A program made the position numbers and the translations under genes. Source: Burkholderiales bacterium (GTDB lineage Bacteria; Pseudomonadota; Gammaproteobacteria; Burkholderiales; Burkholderiaceae_E). Taken from it: 44,546 bases of DNA. This document shows, one piece after another, positions 34,266-43,225 of this stretch. The DNA is taken from NCBI GenBank assembly GCA_017307915.1, contig JAFKGG010000378.1, positions 1 through 44,546 of the forward strand, given 5' to 3'. The first letter of the stretch is position 1. Every line of letters begins with the position of its first letter. The notes under the pieces were generated by a model. That model made no database searches. It saw only the letters and a program-made list of their open reading frames with translations, and was not told the DNA's origin.

Positions 34266-36755
34266 ATGTCCCGGATCGTCGCACTGCTCGAACGCGTTCC
34301 GCTGCCGGCCGCCGCCGTGCCGGCGGTGCTGCTCGTGCATGGCTTGCCGGAGCTGCCCGGCCATTGGGCCGGCTGGCTGCTGCTGCTGGCCGGCATCGCC
34401 GGTGTGTTCGTGCGCCGCGGCGCGGCTCGGCATGCCTGGGGGCTGGCTGCGGTGGCGTCGCTGGCGGCCGGCTGGGCCATCGTCAGCGCCGAGCGCGGGC
34501 TGGCCGAGCGGCTGACGGCCGAGCTCGAACAACGCGACCTGCCCCTGATCGGCACTATCGATTCGATGCCGATCGATGGTGAGCATGGCCAGCGCTTCGT
34601 CTTTTTCGTCGAGGAATGCGCCGAGCCGCTGCCCGGCTGCCCGGCAGCGCGGCGGCTGCGCTTGAGCTGGAGCAGCGAATTCGGTCAGCCCGATGACCAG
34701 CAAGCCGCTGCCCAGGCGAGCGAACCGCTGCTTCCAGGGCAGCGCTGGCGATTGACGGTGCGACTGAAACGGCCTCACGCGCCGCACAACCCAGGTACTT
34801 TCGACGCCGAGCTGCGCGCGCTCGAAGAGGGCATCGCGGCGATCGGCTACGTGCGCAGCGTGCGCGATCCGGCCTTGCGCAATCAGCGGCTCGACGGCCA
34901 GCGCCGCAGCCTGCGGGTGGTGCTCGAATCGGCGCGAATGCGCCTGCGTGACGCGATGCGCCAGGCGCTGGCCGGCGTGCGGCCCGAAGCGGCCGACGTG
35001 CTGGTTGCCCTGGTGGTGGGCGACCAGAGCGCCATCGCGCCGCGCTGGTGGGAGATCTTCAACAAGACCGGCGTCGGCCATCTGATGAGCATTTCCGGTC
35101 TGCACATCACGATGCTGGCCGGCTTGTTCGTGATGTTCATGCGGCGCCTGCTTGCGTCGGCCCCACTGGCGCGCAGCGGCGTGCTGCTGCGCTGGCCGGC
35201 GCGCCGGCTGGCGTGGCTGGCCGGGGTCGTCGTGGCGTTCATCTATGCCGGCCTGGCTGGTTGGGGCATTCCCGCGCAGCGCACCTGCTGGATGTTGGCA
35301 GTAGCCGGCTGGGCGCTGTTTTCCGGCCGTTCGCGCTCGACGCTGCACGTGCTGGCGCTGGCCTCGGCCGTGGTGGTGGCCTTCGATCCCTGGGCACCGC
35401 TGGCGGCCGGCTTCTGGCTGTCGTTCGCATCGGTGTCGGCGATCATCCTGTATGCGTCGGCGCGCGGCGTGCGCGGCCCCTTGCCGGCCGGTTGGGCGCA
35501 TTGGCGCGCCGGGCTCGTCGAAGCGGTACGCACGCAATGGGCGGCGACGCTGGCGATGGTGCCGCTCGGCGCCTTGTTCTTCTCCAGCGTTTCGCTGATC
35601 GGGCCGCTGGCCAATGCCCTGGCGATTCCGCTGGTATCGGCGCTGATCACGCCGCTGGCGATGCTGGGTGCTGCGTTGCTGCCCTGGCTGCCGTCGGCTG
35701 CTGCGGTCTTGCTGGCCCTGCCGGCCTGGCTGACCGGCTGGCTGCTCGATCTGCTGCAGTGGCTTGCCGACCTGCCGCTGGCCACTTTCGTGATCGCAGC
35801 GCCCGACATCCCGGCCTTGTTGATGGCCGCGGCGGCCGTGCTGCTATTGCTTTGGCCGGTGCCTGTGCCGTCGAAGTCGCTGGCGTTTGCCGGTTTGCTG
35901 CCGCTGGCCTTGCGCAGTGCCGAGCTGCCGGCGCCCGGCGAGATCCGGCTCACGGCGATCGACGTCGGGCAGGGCATGGCCGTGCTGGTCGAGACCCCGC
36001 AGCGGCGACTGCTGTACGACACCGGCCCGGCGTTCGGCAGCGATAGCGATGCCGGCGCGCGCATCATCGTGCCGTACCTGCGCGCACGCGGCATCGACCG
36101 GCTCGATGCCTTGATCGTCTCGCATGGCGACGCGGACCATGCCGGCGGTGCAGCCAGCCTGTTGCGCAGCCTGGCGATCGATTGGGTTGCCGGGTCACTG
36201 CCGTCGGATCATCCGGCGCGCCATGGCGGCCGGCCGTTTCATGACTGCCGCCGCGGCATGAGCTGGCGTTGGGGCGAAGTGCGCTTCGAGTTCCTGCACC
36301 CAGGCAGCGAACCGCAGGGCAGGGCGCGGCCGGCCAGCAATGCCTATAGCTGCGTGCTGTTGATCGAGGCGCCGGCGGCGCGGCTGCTGCTCACCGGCGA
36401 CATCGAAGCGCGCCAGGAGCGTGCGCTGGTCGAGCGCTTCGGCACGCAATTGCGTGCCGACCTGATGCTGGCGCCGCATCACGGCAGTAATACCTCATCC
36501 ACGGCGGCGTTCATCGCTGCCGTGGCGCCGGCGCATGCCATCGCACAGGCTGGCTATCGCAATCGCTTTCGCCACCCCACGGCGCGCGTGCTGATGCGCT
36601 ATCGCGATGCGGGCGTGCCGGTGCTGCGCAGCGATCGCGACGGTGCGATCACCTTGCACTACGCCGGTGGCCGGGCGCTGCGCCTGCAGCGTTCCCGGAT
36701 CGACGACCGGCGCTATTGGCGCATTCGCGTCGACGACGTCACCGGCGATCCCTAG
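34266..36755 (+). CDS. comEC: ComEC/Rec2-type DNA uptake channel
   Basis: An 829-residue inner-membrane protein that carries single-stranded DNA into the cytoplasm during natural transformation. N-terminal membrane segments are followed by a DUF4131-type periplasmic region. The Competence domain has many helices, beginning near VGHLMSISGLHITMLAGLFV and GWGIPAQRTCWMLAVAGWAL. The C-terminal metallo-beta-lactamase domain (about residues 555-780) contains VGQGMAVLVETPQRRLLYDT, VSHGDADHAGGAAS, LLTGDIEARQE and LMLAPHHGSNTSSTAAF. The length and domain order are typical and all metal-binding motifs look intact, so the gene appears functional. Whether the organism is transformable cannot be read here. 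Confidence 0.94.
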   Translation: MSRIVALLERVPLPAAAVPAVLLVHGLPELPGHWAGWLLLLAGIAGVFVRRGAARHAWGLAAVASLAAGWAIVSAERGLAERLTAELEQRDLPLIGTIDSMPIDGEHGQRFVFFVEECAEPLPGCPAARRLRLSWSSEFGQPDDQQAAAQASEPLLPGQRWRLTVRLKRPHAPHNPGTFDAELRALEEGIAAIGYVRSVRDPALRNQRLDGQRRSLRVVLESARMRLRDAMRQALAGVRPEAADVLVALVVGDQSAIAPRWWEIFNKTGVGHLMSISGLHITMLAGLFVMFMRRLLASAPLARSGVLLRWPARRLAWLAGVVVAFIYAGLAGWGIPAQRTCWMLAVAGWALFSGRSRSTLHVLALASAVVVAFDPWAPLAAGFWLSFASVSAIILYASARGVRGPLPAGWAHWRAGLVEAVRTQWAATLAMVPLGALFFSSVSLIGPLANALAIPLVSALITPLAMLGAALLPWLPSAAAVLLALPAWLTGWLLDLLQWLADLPLATFVIAAPDIPALLMAAAAVLLLLWPVPVPSKSLAFAGLLPLALRSAELPAPGEIRLTAIDVGQGMAVLVETPQRRLLYDTGPAFGSDSDAGARIIVPYLRARGIDRLDALIVSHGDADHAGGAASLLRSLAIDWVAGSLPSDHPARHGGRPFHDCRRGMSWRWGEVRFEFLHPGSEPQGRARPASNAYSCVLLIEAPAARLLLTGDIEARQERALVERFGTQLRADLMLAPHHGSNTSSTAAFIAAVAPAHAIAQAGYRNRFRHPTARVLMRYRDAGVPVLRSDRDGAITLHYAGGRALRLQRSRIDDRRYWRIRVDDVTGDP

Positions 36756-36774
36756 CAGGGTCACCCTGTACAAT
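36756..36774 (+). promoter_or_regulatory. Palindrome abutting a -10-like element after comEC
   Basis: CAGGGT-C-ACCCTG (36756-36768) is a perfect palindrome directly after the comEC stop codon, followed immediately by TACAAT (36769-36774). It may be an operator and -10 element for the downstream hydrolase gene; no good -35 is seen. Confidence 0.35.
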
Positions 36775-36904
36775 CGGACAAGCGCTGCGAGCCCGCCGCA
36801 ACGACCGCCAAGCGGTGAGCGTGCGGGCCGCCTGCTCGCCCCGGGCGCGGCTGCAGCGCCGCTGCGCCCGCCGTATCACCGATCGCCGCCGTATTGGTTT
36901 GACC

Positions 36905-37798
36905 ATGCAGATTCCCGAACCCAGGCTTCGCCACGTCACCTGCGCCAGCGCCACCAGCCTGCACCGGATGGCCTATTGGGAATGGGGGCCGCAGCAGGGC
37001 ACGAGCAACCGCTTCGGCGCGCCGCCGCTGGGCACCATCGTCTGCGTGCACGGGCTGACGCGCAACGGCCGCGATTTCGACGCGCTGGCTGCGCATCTGT
37101 CCAGCCGCTGGCGGGTCGTGTGCCCCGACATCGTCGGGCGCGGTCAATCCGATCGGCTGGCCGATCCGCGCCAGTACGTGGTGCCGCAATACGTGGCCGA
37201 TTGCGTGACCTTGATCGCGCGCCTCGACGTCGAGCGCGTCACCTGGGTCGGCACCTCGATGGGCGGCCTGATCGGCATGGTGCTGGCGGCCTTGCCGGGC
37301 TCGCCGATCGAGCGGTTGGTGCTCAACGATATCGGCCCGCTGCTGGATACCGACGGCCTGGCGCGCATCGGCAGCTACGTGGGGCAGGATCCGAGCTTTG
37401 CCAGCCGCGCTCAAGCGCTGGCCGCACTGCGCGAGCTGATGCGCAGCTTCGGCCCGCACAGCGACGAACAGTTCGAATTGCTGGCGCGTCATTTTCTCGT
37501 GCAGCGCGGCGATCGCTGGGGCTACAACTACGACCCGAACATCGCGGTGCCGTTTCGCGAAACTACCGGTGGCACGGCGGGCGATCTGTGGCCGTTCTAT
37601 GACGCCATCAAGTGCCCGACGCTGGTGCTGCGCGGCGCCGAATCCGACCTGCTGAGCGAAGCCACTGCTCGGCAGATGACCGAGCGCGGCCCGCGCGCCG
37701 AGCTGGTCGAGTTTGCCGGCGTCGGCCATGCGCCGACGCTGATCGCTGCCGAGCAGATCGAGGCGGTTGAACGATTTCTTCCACAGGAGCATGCATGA
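36905..37798 (+). CDS. Alpha/beta-fold hydrolase
   Basis: A 297-residue cytoplasmic alpha/beta hydrolase. The oxyanion segment is VCVHGLTRNGRDFD, the nucleophile Ser is in WVGTSMGGLIGMV, the acid is likely in LRGAESDLLSE, and the catalytic His is in GVGHAPTL. The ATG at 36905 begins a sensible N-terminus (MQIPEPRLRHVTCASATSLH); the frame continues upstream across the intergenic palindrome. It overlaps the RidA-family gene by four bases (ATGA), implying co-translation. The substrate is unknown. Confidence 0.9.
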   Translation: MQIPEPRLRHVTCASATSLHRMAYWEWGPQQGTSNRFGAPPLGTIVCVHGLTRNGRDFDALAAHLSSRWRVVCPDIVGRGQSDRLADPRQYVVPQYVADCVTLIARLDVERVTWVGTSMGGLIGMVLAALPGSPIERLVLNDIGPLLDTDGLARIGSYVGQDPSFASRAQALAALRELMRSFGPHSDEQFELLARHFLVQRGDRWGYNYDPNIAVPFRETTGGTAGDLWPFYDAIKCPTLVLRGAESDLLSEATARQMTERGPRAELVEFAGVGHAPTLIAAEQIEAVERFLPQEHA

Positions 37799-38142
37799 CC
37801 ATCGAACGCCTGCACAGCGGCCCGCGAATGTCCGAAGCCGTGATTCACAACGGTGTCGTCTATCTGGCCGGGCAAGTGGCCGAGGATACGAGCGCTGACG
37901 CAGCCGGCCAGACGCGTCAGGTACTGGCCGCGATCGACCGCCTGCTGGCTGAAGCCGGCAGCGACAAGACCCGGATTCTGCAGGCGCAGATCTTCCTGAC
38001 CAGCATCGGCGATTTCGCTGCGATGAACTCGGTTTGGGACGCCTGGGTGCCGGCCGGGCATACGCCCGCGCGCGCCACCGTCGAGGCGAAGCTGGCGCGG
38101 CCTGAGTACCTGGTCGAGATCAAGATCATCGCCGCCAAGTAA
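37795..38142 (+). CDS. RidA (YjgF/YER057c/UK114) family protein
   Basis: A 115-residue protein of the RidA superfamily, whose canonical members hydrolyse reactive enamines/imines released by PLP enzymes. The C-terminal GHTPARATVEAKLARPEYLV segment contains the conserved Arg that binds the substrate carboxylate. N-terminal NGVVYLAGQVAEDTSADAAG is typical of the Rid2-7 subgroups. It is coupled by ATGA overlap to the alpha/beta hydrolase gene. The exact subgroup and substrate are uncertain. Confidence 0.9.
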   Translation: MTIERLHSGPRMSEAVIHNGVVYLAGQVAEDTSADAAGQTRQVLAAIDRLLAEAGSDKTRILQAQIFLTSIGDFAAMNSVWDAWVPAGHTPARATVEAKLARPEYLVEIKIIAAK

Positions 38143-38263
38143 GCGGCGCATTTCAGCCGCGGGCGCTATGCGGGCCGTTTCGGTTCGATAGCGCCCTGCA
38201 CTCTGCATTCCGCAAGAGAATCGTCCGATTCTTCGGCCGGCGTTCTGCCGGAGCCGAGCGCTG

Positions 38264-38398
38264 TTCTGCGCGCTTTCCTTTTAGCGCTTTCTTTCGCGCA
38301 TTTACTTCACGCGTTCACTTCACGCATCCCTTCGCGTGCTCCCTTTCGCGCGTTCCCGTTGACGCGTCCCTTTGCGCTCATCCCTTCGCGCATGCCCC
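38264..38398. repeat. Degenerate tandem repeats of about 13 bp in a 444-base intergenic region
   Basis: Between the RidA-family gene and the racemase-like gene (38143-38586) there is no convincing gene. From about 38264 the sequence consists of drifting 12-14 bp units of the type TTCRCGCR + TTCCC. The clearest copies start at 38293, 38306, 38319, 38331, 38345, 38359, 38372 and 38385 (TTCGCGCA, TTCACGCG, TTCACGCA, TTCGCGTG, TTCGCGCG, TTGACGCG, TTGCGCTC, TTCGCGCA). The minus strand keeps a 61-codon frame here, but its repetitive Gly/Arg/Met content argues against a gene. Confidence 0.7.
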
Positions 38399-38586
38399 TT
38401 CGATTGCCTTTGCCGATCAGCGGCGTGATGCCGCGCGGCAGCGCAGTGGCCATCCGACAGATAACCCTGCACAGCCCGATCAAACATATCAAAAAGGTAT
38501 CACTCGAAGCAAAATTGATCTTGGACGGCTACTGATGAGTTGGCTAGAGTCGGCGCTCCCGCATCAGGTGGGGGAGACGACGACCG

Positions 38587-39777
38587 ATGATGATTCTCGA
38601 AGGATTGCGCGTACTCGAGCTGGGCCGCGTGCCGCCTGCCGAGCTGCCCGGCATGATGCTCGCGGACCTCGGCGCCGACGTGCTGAAGATCGATTCGCCG
38701 CGCGAGCAAGCCCCGACCGATGACGAACGCCGCTTCGAGGCGCATTCGCACACCAACCGCAACAAGCGCTCGATCGCGCTGAACCTGAAAGCGGCCGAAG
38801 GCGCCGACGTATTGCTGCGGCTGGCACGCGATGCCGACGTGATCATCGAAGGTTTTCGCCCCGGCGTGATGGCACGGCTTGGCGTCGACTATGCGCGAGT
38901 GGCGAGCATCAACCCGCGCATCGTCTATTGCTCGATGTCGGGTTTCGGCCAGGACGGTCCCTATCGCAATCGGCCCGCGCACGATCTGAACTTTCTTGCG
39001 CTTTCCGGTGCGCTGAGCCTGTGGGGCGCCGGCGATGCACCGCCCGATATTCCGCTGAACCTGGTGGCCGACTACGGTGGTGCCGGCATGCACGCTGCGC
39101 TGGCCATCGTGCTGGCGCTGCTGGGGCGCGAACGCGGCGGGCAAGGGCAGTACATCGACATTTCGTACCTGGATACGACCATCGCGCTGCTGGCTGCCAC
39201 GCCTAATCTGCGCCGCGTGTTCAGCCAGCAGCAGGTACCGAGCGACCGCGAGGGCGTGTTCTGCGGCGGCTATCCGTATTACTCGCTATACCGCACGGCC
39301 GACGCGCGCTGGTTGTCGGTGGCCTGTTCCGAGCCGCCGCTATGGAGCAACTTCTGCGATGCGATCGGTTTGCCGCAGCTTGCCCGTTTCGCGCGCTGCG
39401 CCGAGCACTATCAGCGTGAACCCAATGCGGAAGAAGCGGCGGCGCGCCAAGCGGTGCAGCAGGTCATCGGCGCGCAAACATGCCGGCATTGGGAAGCCCT
39501 GTTTGCCGACCGCAACGCTTGCGTGGCAGCGGTGCGAACGATCGACGAAATGCTCGTCGATCCGCAGGTGGCGCATCGCGGCCTAGTCGACGCGGTCGAC
39601 CATCCTCAGCACGGGCGCATTGCGCAATTCGCATCGCCGCTGCGTTTGTCGCGCACGCCGCCGCGCCTGCGCTCGGCCGCGCCCGAAATCGGTGAGCACA
39701 CGCAACAAGTGCTGACTTCGCTGGGCTTCGATGCAGCCGCGATGAGCGCGCTGCGCGAACGAGGCGTCATTCACTGA
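38587..39777 (+). CDS. Alpha-methylacyl-CoA racemase-like member of the CaiB/BaiF family
   Basis: A 396-residue protein of the class III CoA-transferase fold. Unlike the two other family members in this window, it has the catalytic pair of alpha-methylacyl-CoA racemases: His132 in RPAHDLNFLALSG and Asp162 in LVADYGGAGM. These correspond to His126/Asp156 of the mycobacterial enzyme with the same 30-residue spacing. Family motifs DLGADVLKIDSP and NRNKRSIALNLK are present. GGGGGAG lies about ten bases before two adjacent ATGs (38587, 38590). A Bug protein and a CoA-transferase follow. A racemase acting on a branched acyl-CoA is the best reading; CoA transfer cannot be excluded. Confidence 0.82.
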   Translation: MMILEGLRVLELGRVPPAELPGMMLADLGADVLKIDSPREQAPTDDERRFEAHSHTNRNKRSIALNLKAAEGADVLLRLARDADVIIEGFRPGVMARLGVDYARVASINPRIVYCSMSGFGQDGPYRNRPAHDLNFLALSGALSLWGAGDAPPDIPLNLVADYGGAGMHAALAIVLALLGRERGGQGQYIDISYLDTTIALLAATPNLRRVFSQQQVPSDREGVFCGGYPYYSLYRTADARWLSVACSEPPLWSNFCDAIGLPQLARFARCAEHYQREPNAEEAAARQAVQQVIGAQTCRHWEALFADRNACVAAVRTIDEMLVDPQVAHRGLVDAVDHPQHGRIAQFASPLRLSRTPPRLRSAAPEIGEHTQQVLTSLGFDAAAMSALRERGVIH

Positions 39778-39878
39778 GCGGCAACGCGTCGGCAAGAGTG
39801 ATGCACGAACAGGTGCCGATGCGTACGCCGTCGATCGACGGTGATCTGACATCCATCCATGAAGATAGGAGACAAGCC

Positions 39879-40862
39879 ATGGTTTCGATCTTTCGCAGGA
39901 AAACGCTGCACGCTGCAGCGGCTCTTTCGGCCGCGGCATTGGCGCTGCCGAAGGCTGTTGCGCAGTCGTATCCCGACAAGACCGTGAAGATCATCGTGCC
40001 TTACGGCACCGGCACCGTCAGTGACTGGACGGCGCGCTTCTTCGCCAAGGCGCTGAACGCAGCCTGGGGCGCCCCGGTGGTGGTGGAGAACATGACCGGC
40101 GCCGGCGGCGTGCTGGGCACCCAGGCCATCGCCAAGGCCGTGCCCGACGGGTACACGCTCGGCGTGCTGGCCAGCAATCATTCGATGAACGCGGCGCTCT
40201 ACCGCAACCTTTCCTATGATCCGGTGGCCAGCTTCAGCCCGATCATCCACACCTCGTTCAACCAGTTCGCGTTCTGCGTCAATGCGTCGCTGCCGGTAAG
40301 CACCTTGGGCGAGTTCATCGCATTGGCCAAGGCCAAGCCGGGCGAGATCAACTTCGGTTCCAGCGGCAACGGCGGCTCGCCGCATATGGCCGTGGAGATG
40401 CTGGCCTACATGGCCGGCATCAAACTGATGCACATTCCGTATCGCTCCAATGGCGCGGCGGTCGTCGACCTGGTGTCGGGGCAGGTGTCGTTGATGTCGA
40501 CTTCGATTTCCGCGCTGCTGCCGCACATCAAGAGCGGCAGGATCAAGGCGCTTGCCGTATCGGGCGACACGCGTTCGCCGCTGCTGCCTGAGGTGCCGAC
40601 CGCGGCCGAGGCGGGCGTTGCCGGCTACAACCTGAAGAACTGGAACGGCATCGTCGGCCCGGCGAACCTGCCGGCGGCGATCGTCTCGAAGGTGCAAAAC
40701 CAAGTGGCTGCGATCCTGCGCGAAAAATCGACTGCCGAACAGTTTGCCGCGCAGGGCGTGGAGATCGAAGTGATGAACTCGGAAGGCTTCGGCCGGCGGA
40801 TCCAGACCGAGGCCGACTACTGGCGCCGCGTGGCGGCCGCCAGCGGCGTGAAGGTGGAGTGA
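39879..40862 (+). CDS. Bug-family (TctC-type) periplasmic binding protein
   Basis: A 327-residue exported binding protein. The signal region MVSIFRRKTLHAAAALSAAA ends near KAVAQ and is followed by SYPDKTVKIIVPYGTGTVSD, FFAKALNAAWGAPVVVENMT and AIAKAVPDGYTLGVLASN, all Bug hallmarks. AGGAG precedes the ATG at 39879; an in-frame ATG at 39798 lacks such a site. It lies between the racemase-like and CoA-transferase genes, and its stop is directly followed by the next ATG, so it probably binds the acid processed by those enzymes. Confidence 0.92.
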   Translation: MVSIFRRKTLHAAAALSAAALALPKAVAQSYPDKTVKIIVPYGTGTVSDWTARFFAKALNAAWGAPVVVENMTGAGGVLGTQAIAKAVPDGYTLGVLASNHSMNAALYRNLSYDPVASFSPIIHTSFNQFAFCVNASLPVSTLGEFIALAKAKPGEINFGSSGNGGSPHMAVEMLAYMAGIKLMHIPYRSNGAAVVDLVSGQVSLMSTSISALLPHIKSGRIKALAVSGDTRSPLLPEVPTAAEAGVAGYNLKNWNGIVGPANLPAAIVSKVQNQVAAILREKSTAEQFAAQGVEIEVMNSEGFGRRIQTEADYWRRVAAASGVKVE

Positions 40863-42074
40863 ATGGAAGTCGGCGAGACCGAGGCCCGGCCGCTGCACGG
40901 GCTCAAGGTGCTGGAACTCGGCTCCAATGTGTCGGCGCCGTACGCGGCGCTGCAACTGGCCGAATATGGCGCCGACGTGATCAAGATCGAGCCGCCCGAA
41001 GGCGACGCCACGCGCCGCATGGGGCCGACCGATGAGCCCGGCATGAGCCCCTTGTTTCTGGGCATGAACCGCGGCAAGAAGAGCGTGGTGCTCAACCTGA
41101 AGACGCCGGCGGGTCGGGCCGCGCTCGACGCATTGCTGGCCGATGCCGACGTGTTCATTCACAACGTGCGGCCGCACAAGCTCAAGCGGCTCGGGCTCGG
41201 GCCCGACTCGTTATGCGCGGTGCACCCGCGCCTGGTCTATGCCGGTATCCATGGGTTTCACGAGACCGGCCCGTATGGCAGGGCGCCGGCCTATGACGAC
41301 ATCATCCAGGGCCTGTCGGGCATGGCGTCGCTGGCGCAGCGGCAAGGCGGCGATCCTCGCTACGTGCCCGCCGCTGTGGCTGACAAGACTACCGCCAACA
41401 TCGCGGTGCAGGCGATTCTGGCTGCGCTCTATGCACGCCAGCGCAGCGGGCGCGGCGCTTACGTGGAAGTGCCGATGTTCGAGACGACGGTCAGCTATGT
41501 GCTGGCCGAGCACATGCATGCGCATCACTTTCTGCCGACGCGCGGCGCCGCCGGCTACACGCGCTTGCTCAGCGGCAATCGCAAGCCTTTCCAGACCGCA
41601 GACGGTCATCTGTGCCTGATGCCCGCGACCGATGCGCACTGGCGGCGCTTCTTCGAGGCCACCGGGCAGGCCGGGCTGGCCGATGACCCGCGTTTCGTGA
41701 GCCTGGGGGCGCGGACGCAGCACATCGAGGCGCTCTACGAGATCGTCGAGCATACGATTCGCCGCAAGACTACCGACGAGTGGCTCAGCCTGCTACAACA
41801 GATCGACGTTCCGGCGGCGCGGATGAACCAGCTCGAAGATCTGCCGCGCGATCCGCATCTGGCGGCCACCGGGCACTTCGTCACCGTGCACGACGCCGGG
41901 CTGGGTACGCTGCGCTTTCCGCGCAGCGGTGTGCGCTTCGATGGCCGGCCCAGCGTAGCCGGTCTGGCACCGCGGCTGGGTGAGCACACGCGGCAAGCAC
42001 TGCGGGCGGCGGGGATGCCGCAGGCGGAGCTCGATGCGCTGCTGGCCAGTGAGGCTGCGCGAGAGGGCGGCTGA
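40863..42074 (+). CDS. Class III CoA-transferase (CaiB/BaiF family)
   Basis: A 403-residue CoA-transferase. The catalytic Asp is in PAAVADKTTANIAVQ. Motifs LAEYGADVIKIEPPEGD, GMNRGKKSVVLNLK and GFHETGPYGRAPAYDDIIQG are present. The ATG abuts the Bug stop codon (TGAATG), indicating tight coupling. With the racemase-like and Bug genes it likely forms a three-gene unit for uptake and CoA-activation of an organic acid. It converges on the Fe(III)-binding protein gene, with eight bases between the two stops. Confidence 0.93.
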   Translation: MEVGETEARPLHGLKVLELGSNVSAPYAALQLAEYGADVIKIEPPEGDATRRMGPTDEPGMSPLFLGMNRGKKSVVLNLKTPAGRAALDALLADADVFIHNVRPHKLKRLGLGPDSLCAVHPRLVYAGIHGFHETGPYGRAPAYDDIIQGLSGMASLAQRQGGDPRYVPAAVADKTTANIAVQAILAALYARQRSGRGAYVEVPMFETTVSYVLAEHMHAHHFLPTRGAAGYTRLLSGNRKPFQTADGHLCLMPATDAHWRRFFEATGQAGLADDPRFVSLGARTQHIEALYEIVEHTIRRKTTDEWLSLLQQIDVPAARMNQLEDLPRDPHLAATGHFVTVHDAGLGTLRFPRSGVRFDGRPSVAGLAPRLGEHTRQALRAAGMPQAELDALLASEAAREGG

Positions 42075-42082
42075 GGCCGTCC

Positions 42083-43225
42083 CTAGCGCCACCCAGCGCG
42101 ATCGATGATCCGGCTCGCCGCGGCCTGCGCGCGGCCGACCGCGCCGATCGGCAGCGTGTCGGCCTTGAACGTCCCCAGCGATTGCAGGGCCGGGTTGTCG
42201 TACTTCACGTCCTTGACCACCGGCCATTCGTTGTTGCCGACCGCGAAATACACCTGCGCCGAATCGCTGGCCAGATATTCGAGGAAGCGGATCGCAGCGC
42301 TGCGGTTCGGCGCGTGTTTGGCCAGGCCGGCGCCTGACACGTTGACGTGCGTACCGACGCCGTTCTGGTTCGGCCAGACCATCTTCAGCTTGGCCACGGC
42401 CGCCTTGTCGTCGGCCTTGTCGGACCGCATCAGCCGCACCAAATAATAGGTATTGGTCAGCGCCACGCCGCATTCGCCGGCGGCCACCGCCTTGATCTGT
42501 TCGGTGTCGCCGCCGCGCGGCTTGCGGGCGAAATTGCCGACCACGCCGCGCGCCCACTGTTCGGCCTTGGGTTCACCCAGGTGTTCCGACACGGCGCCGA
42601 TCAGCGACAGCATGTAGGGGTGCGCACCCGAGCGCGTGCAGACCTTGCCTTTCAGCTCGGGGCGCGCCAGGTCTTCATAGCTGCGCACCAGGCTGCCGTC
42701 GACGGCGGCGTTATGAACGATCACGCGCGCGCGCAGCGAAAAACTGAACCAGTGGCTGCCGGCGCCGCTGTCGTGGCTGCGCAGGTGCGCCGGAATGCGC
42801 GCCTCCAGCACCGGCGATTTCAGCGGCTGGAACAAGCCTTCTTCCTCGGCTTTCCACAGCCGTGCGGCATCGACCAGCATCAGCACGTCGGCCGGGCTGT
42901 TGCGGCCTTCGTTGCGCAGCCGTTCCAGCAGCGCCTCGTCGCCGGCCTCGATGCGATTGATCCTGATGCCGGTGGTCTTCGTGAAGTCGCTGTAGAGCGC
43001 TTCATCGGCCTGATAGTGCCGGGCCGAGTACAGGTTCAGCACCTTGTCCTGCGCGCCGGCAGCGGCGGCGCTGAATGCCAGCGCCACGGCGCACAGCGCG
43101 GTGCCCAGTGCGCGCAGGCCGCCGGCCAGGCGGGCAGCGGGCCGGCAAGCCGGGAGGAAAGAGGGGAGGGAGCGGGCAGGCGGGGCGGCGCGACGGCTGG
43201 CGCCCGGATGCGGGTGTTCGTTCAT
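42083..43225 (-). CDS. Fe(III) ABC transporter substrate-binding protein (FbpA/FutA-like)
   Basis: A 380-residue periplasmic iron-binding protein. A long basic N-terminus precedes the hydrophobic signal segment LRALGTALCAVALAFSAAAA; the mature part begins QDKVLNLYSARHYQADEALY. Iron-binding features are the Tyr in LYSARHY and the Tyr pair in ALTNTYYLVRL. The C-terminal part has the usual NVSGAGLAKHAPNRSAAIRF segment. The start at 43225 is chosen as the last Met before the signal peptide; the open frame continues upstream through the Fur-like region. No permease or ATPase gene lies beside it. Fur-like boxes in the divergent intergenic region suggest induction under iron limitation. Confidence 0.88.
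   Translation of the reverse strand: MNEHPHPGASRRAAPPARSLPSFLPACRPAARLAGGLRALGTALCAVALAFSAAAAGAQDKVLNLYSARHYQADEALYSDFTKTTGIRINRIEAGDEALLERLRNEGRNSPADVLMLVDAARLWKAEEEGLFQPLKSPVLEARIPAHLRSHDSGAGSHWFSFSLRARVIVHNAAVDGSLVRSYEDLARPELKGKVCTRSGAHPYMLSLIGAVSEHLGEPKAEQWARGVVGNFARKPRGGDTEQIKAVAAGECGVALTNTYYLVRLMRSDKADDKAAVAKLKMVWPNQNGVGTHVNVSGAGLAKHAPNRSAAIRFLEYLASDSAQVYFAVGNNEWPVVKDVKYDNPALQSLGTFKADTLPIGAVGRAQAAASRIIDRAGWR

Noticed and set aside
36905..37798. Assignment of the alpha/beta hydrolase to a specific pathway enzyme
   Set aside because: Only generic hydrolase motifs are visible; the RidA neighbour does not define a substrate.
38264..38398. CRISPR array
   Set aside because: Units are only 12-14 bp, imperfect and without unique spacers, and no cas genes are present.
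38307..38492. 61-codon minus-strand frame over the intergenic repeats
   Set aside because: Repeat-derived peptide (GNRRGMREGM...) with no ribosome-binding site and no recognisable domain.
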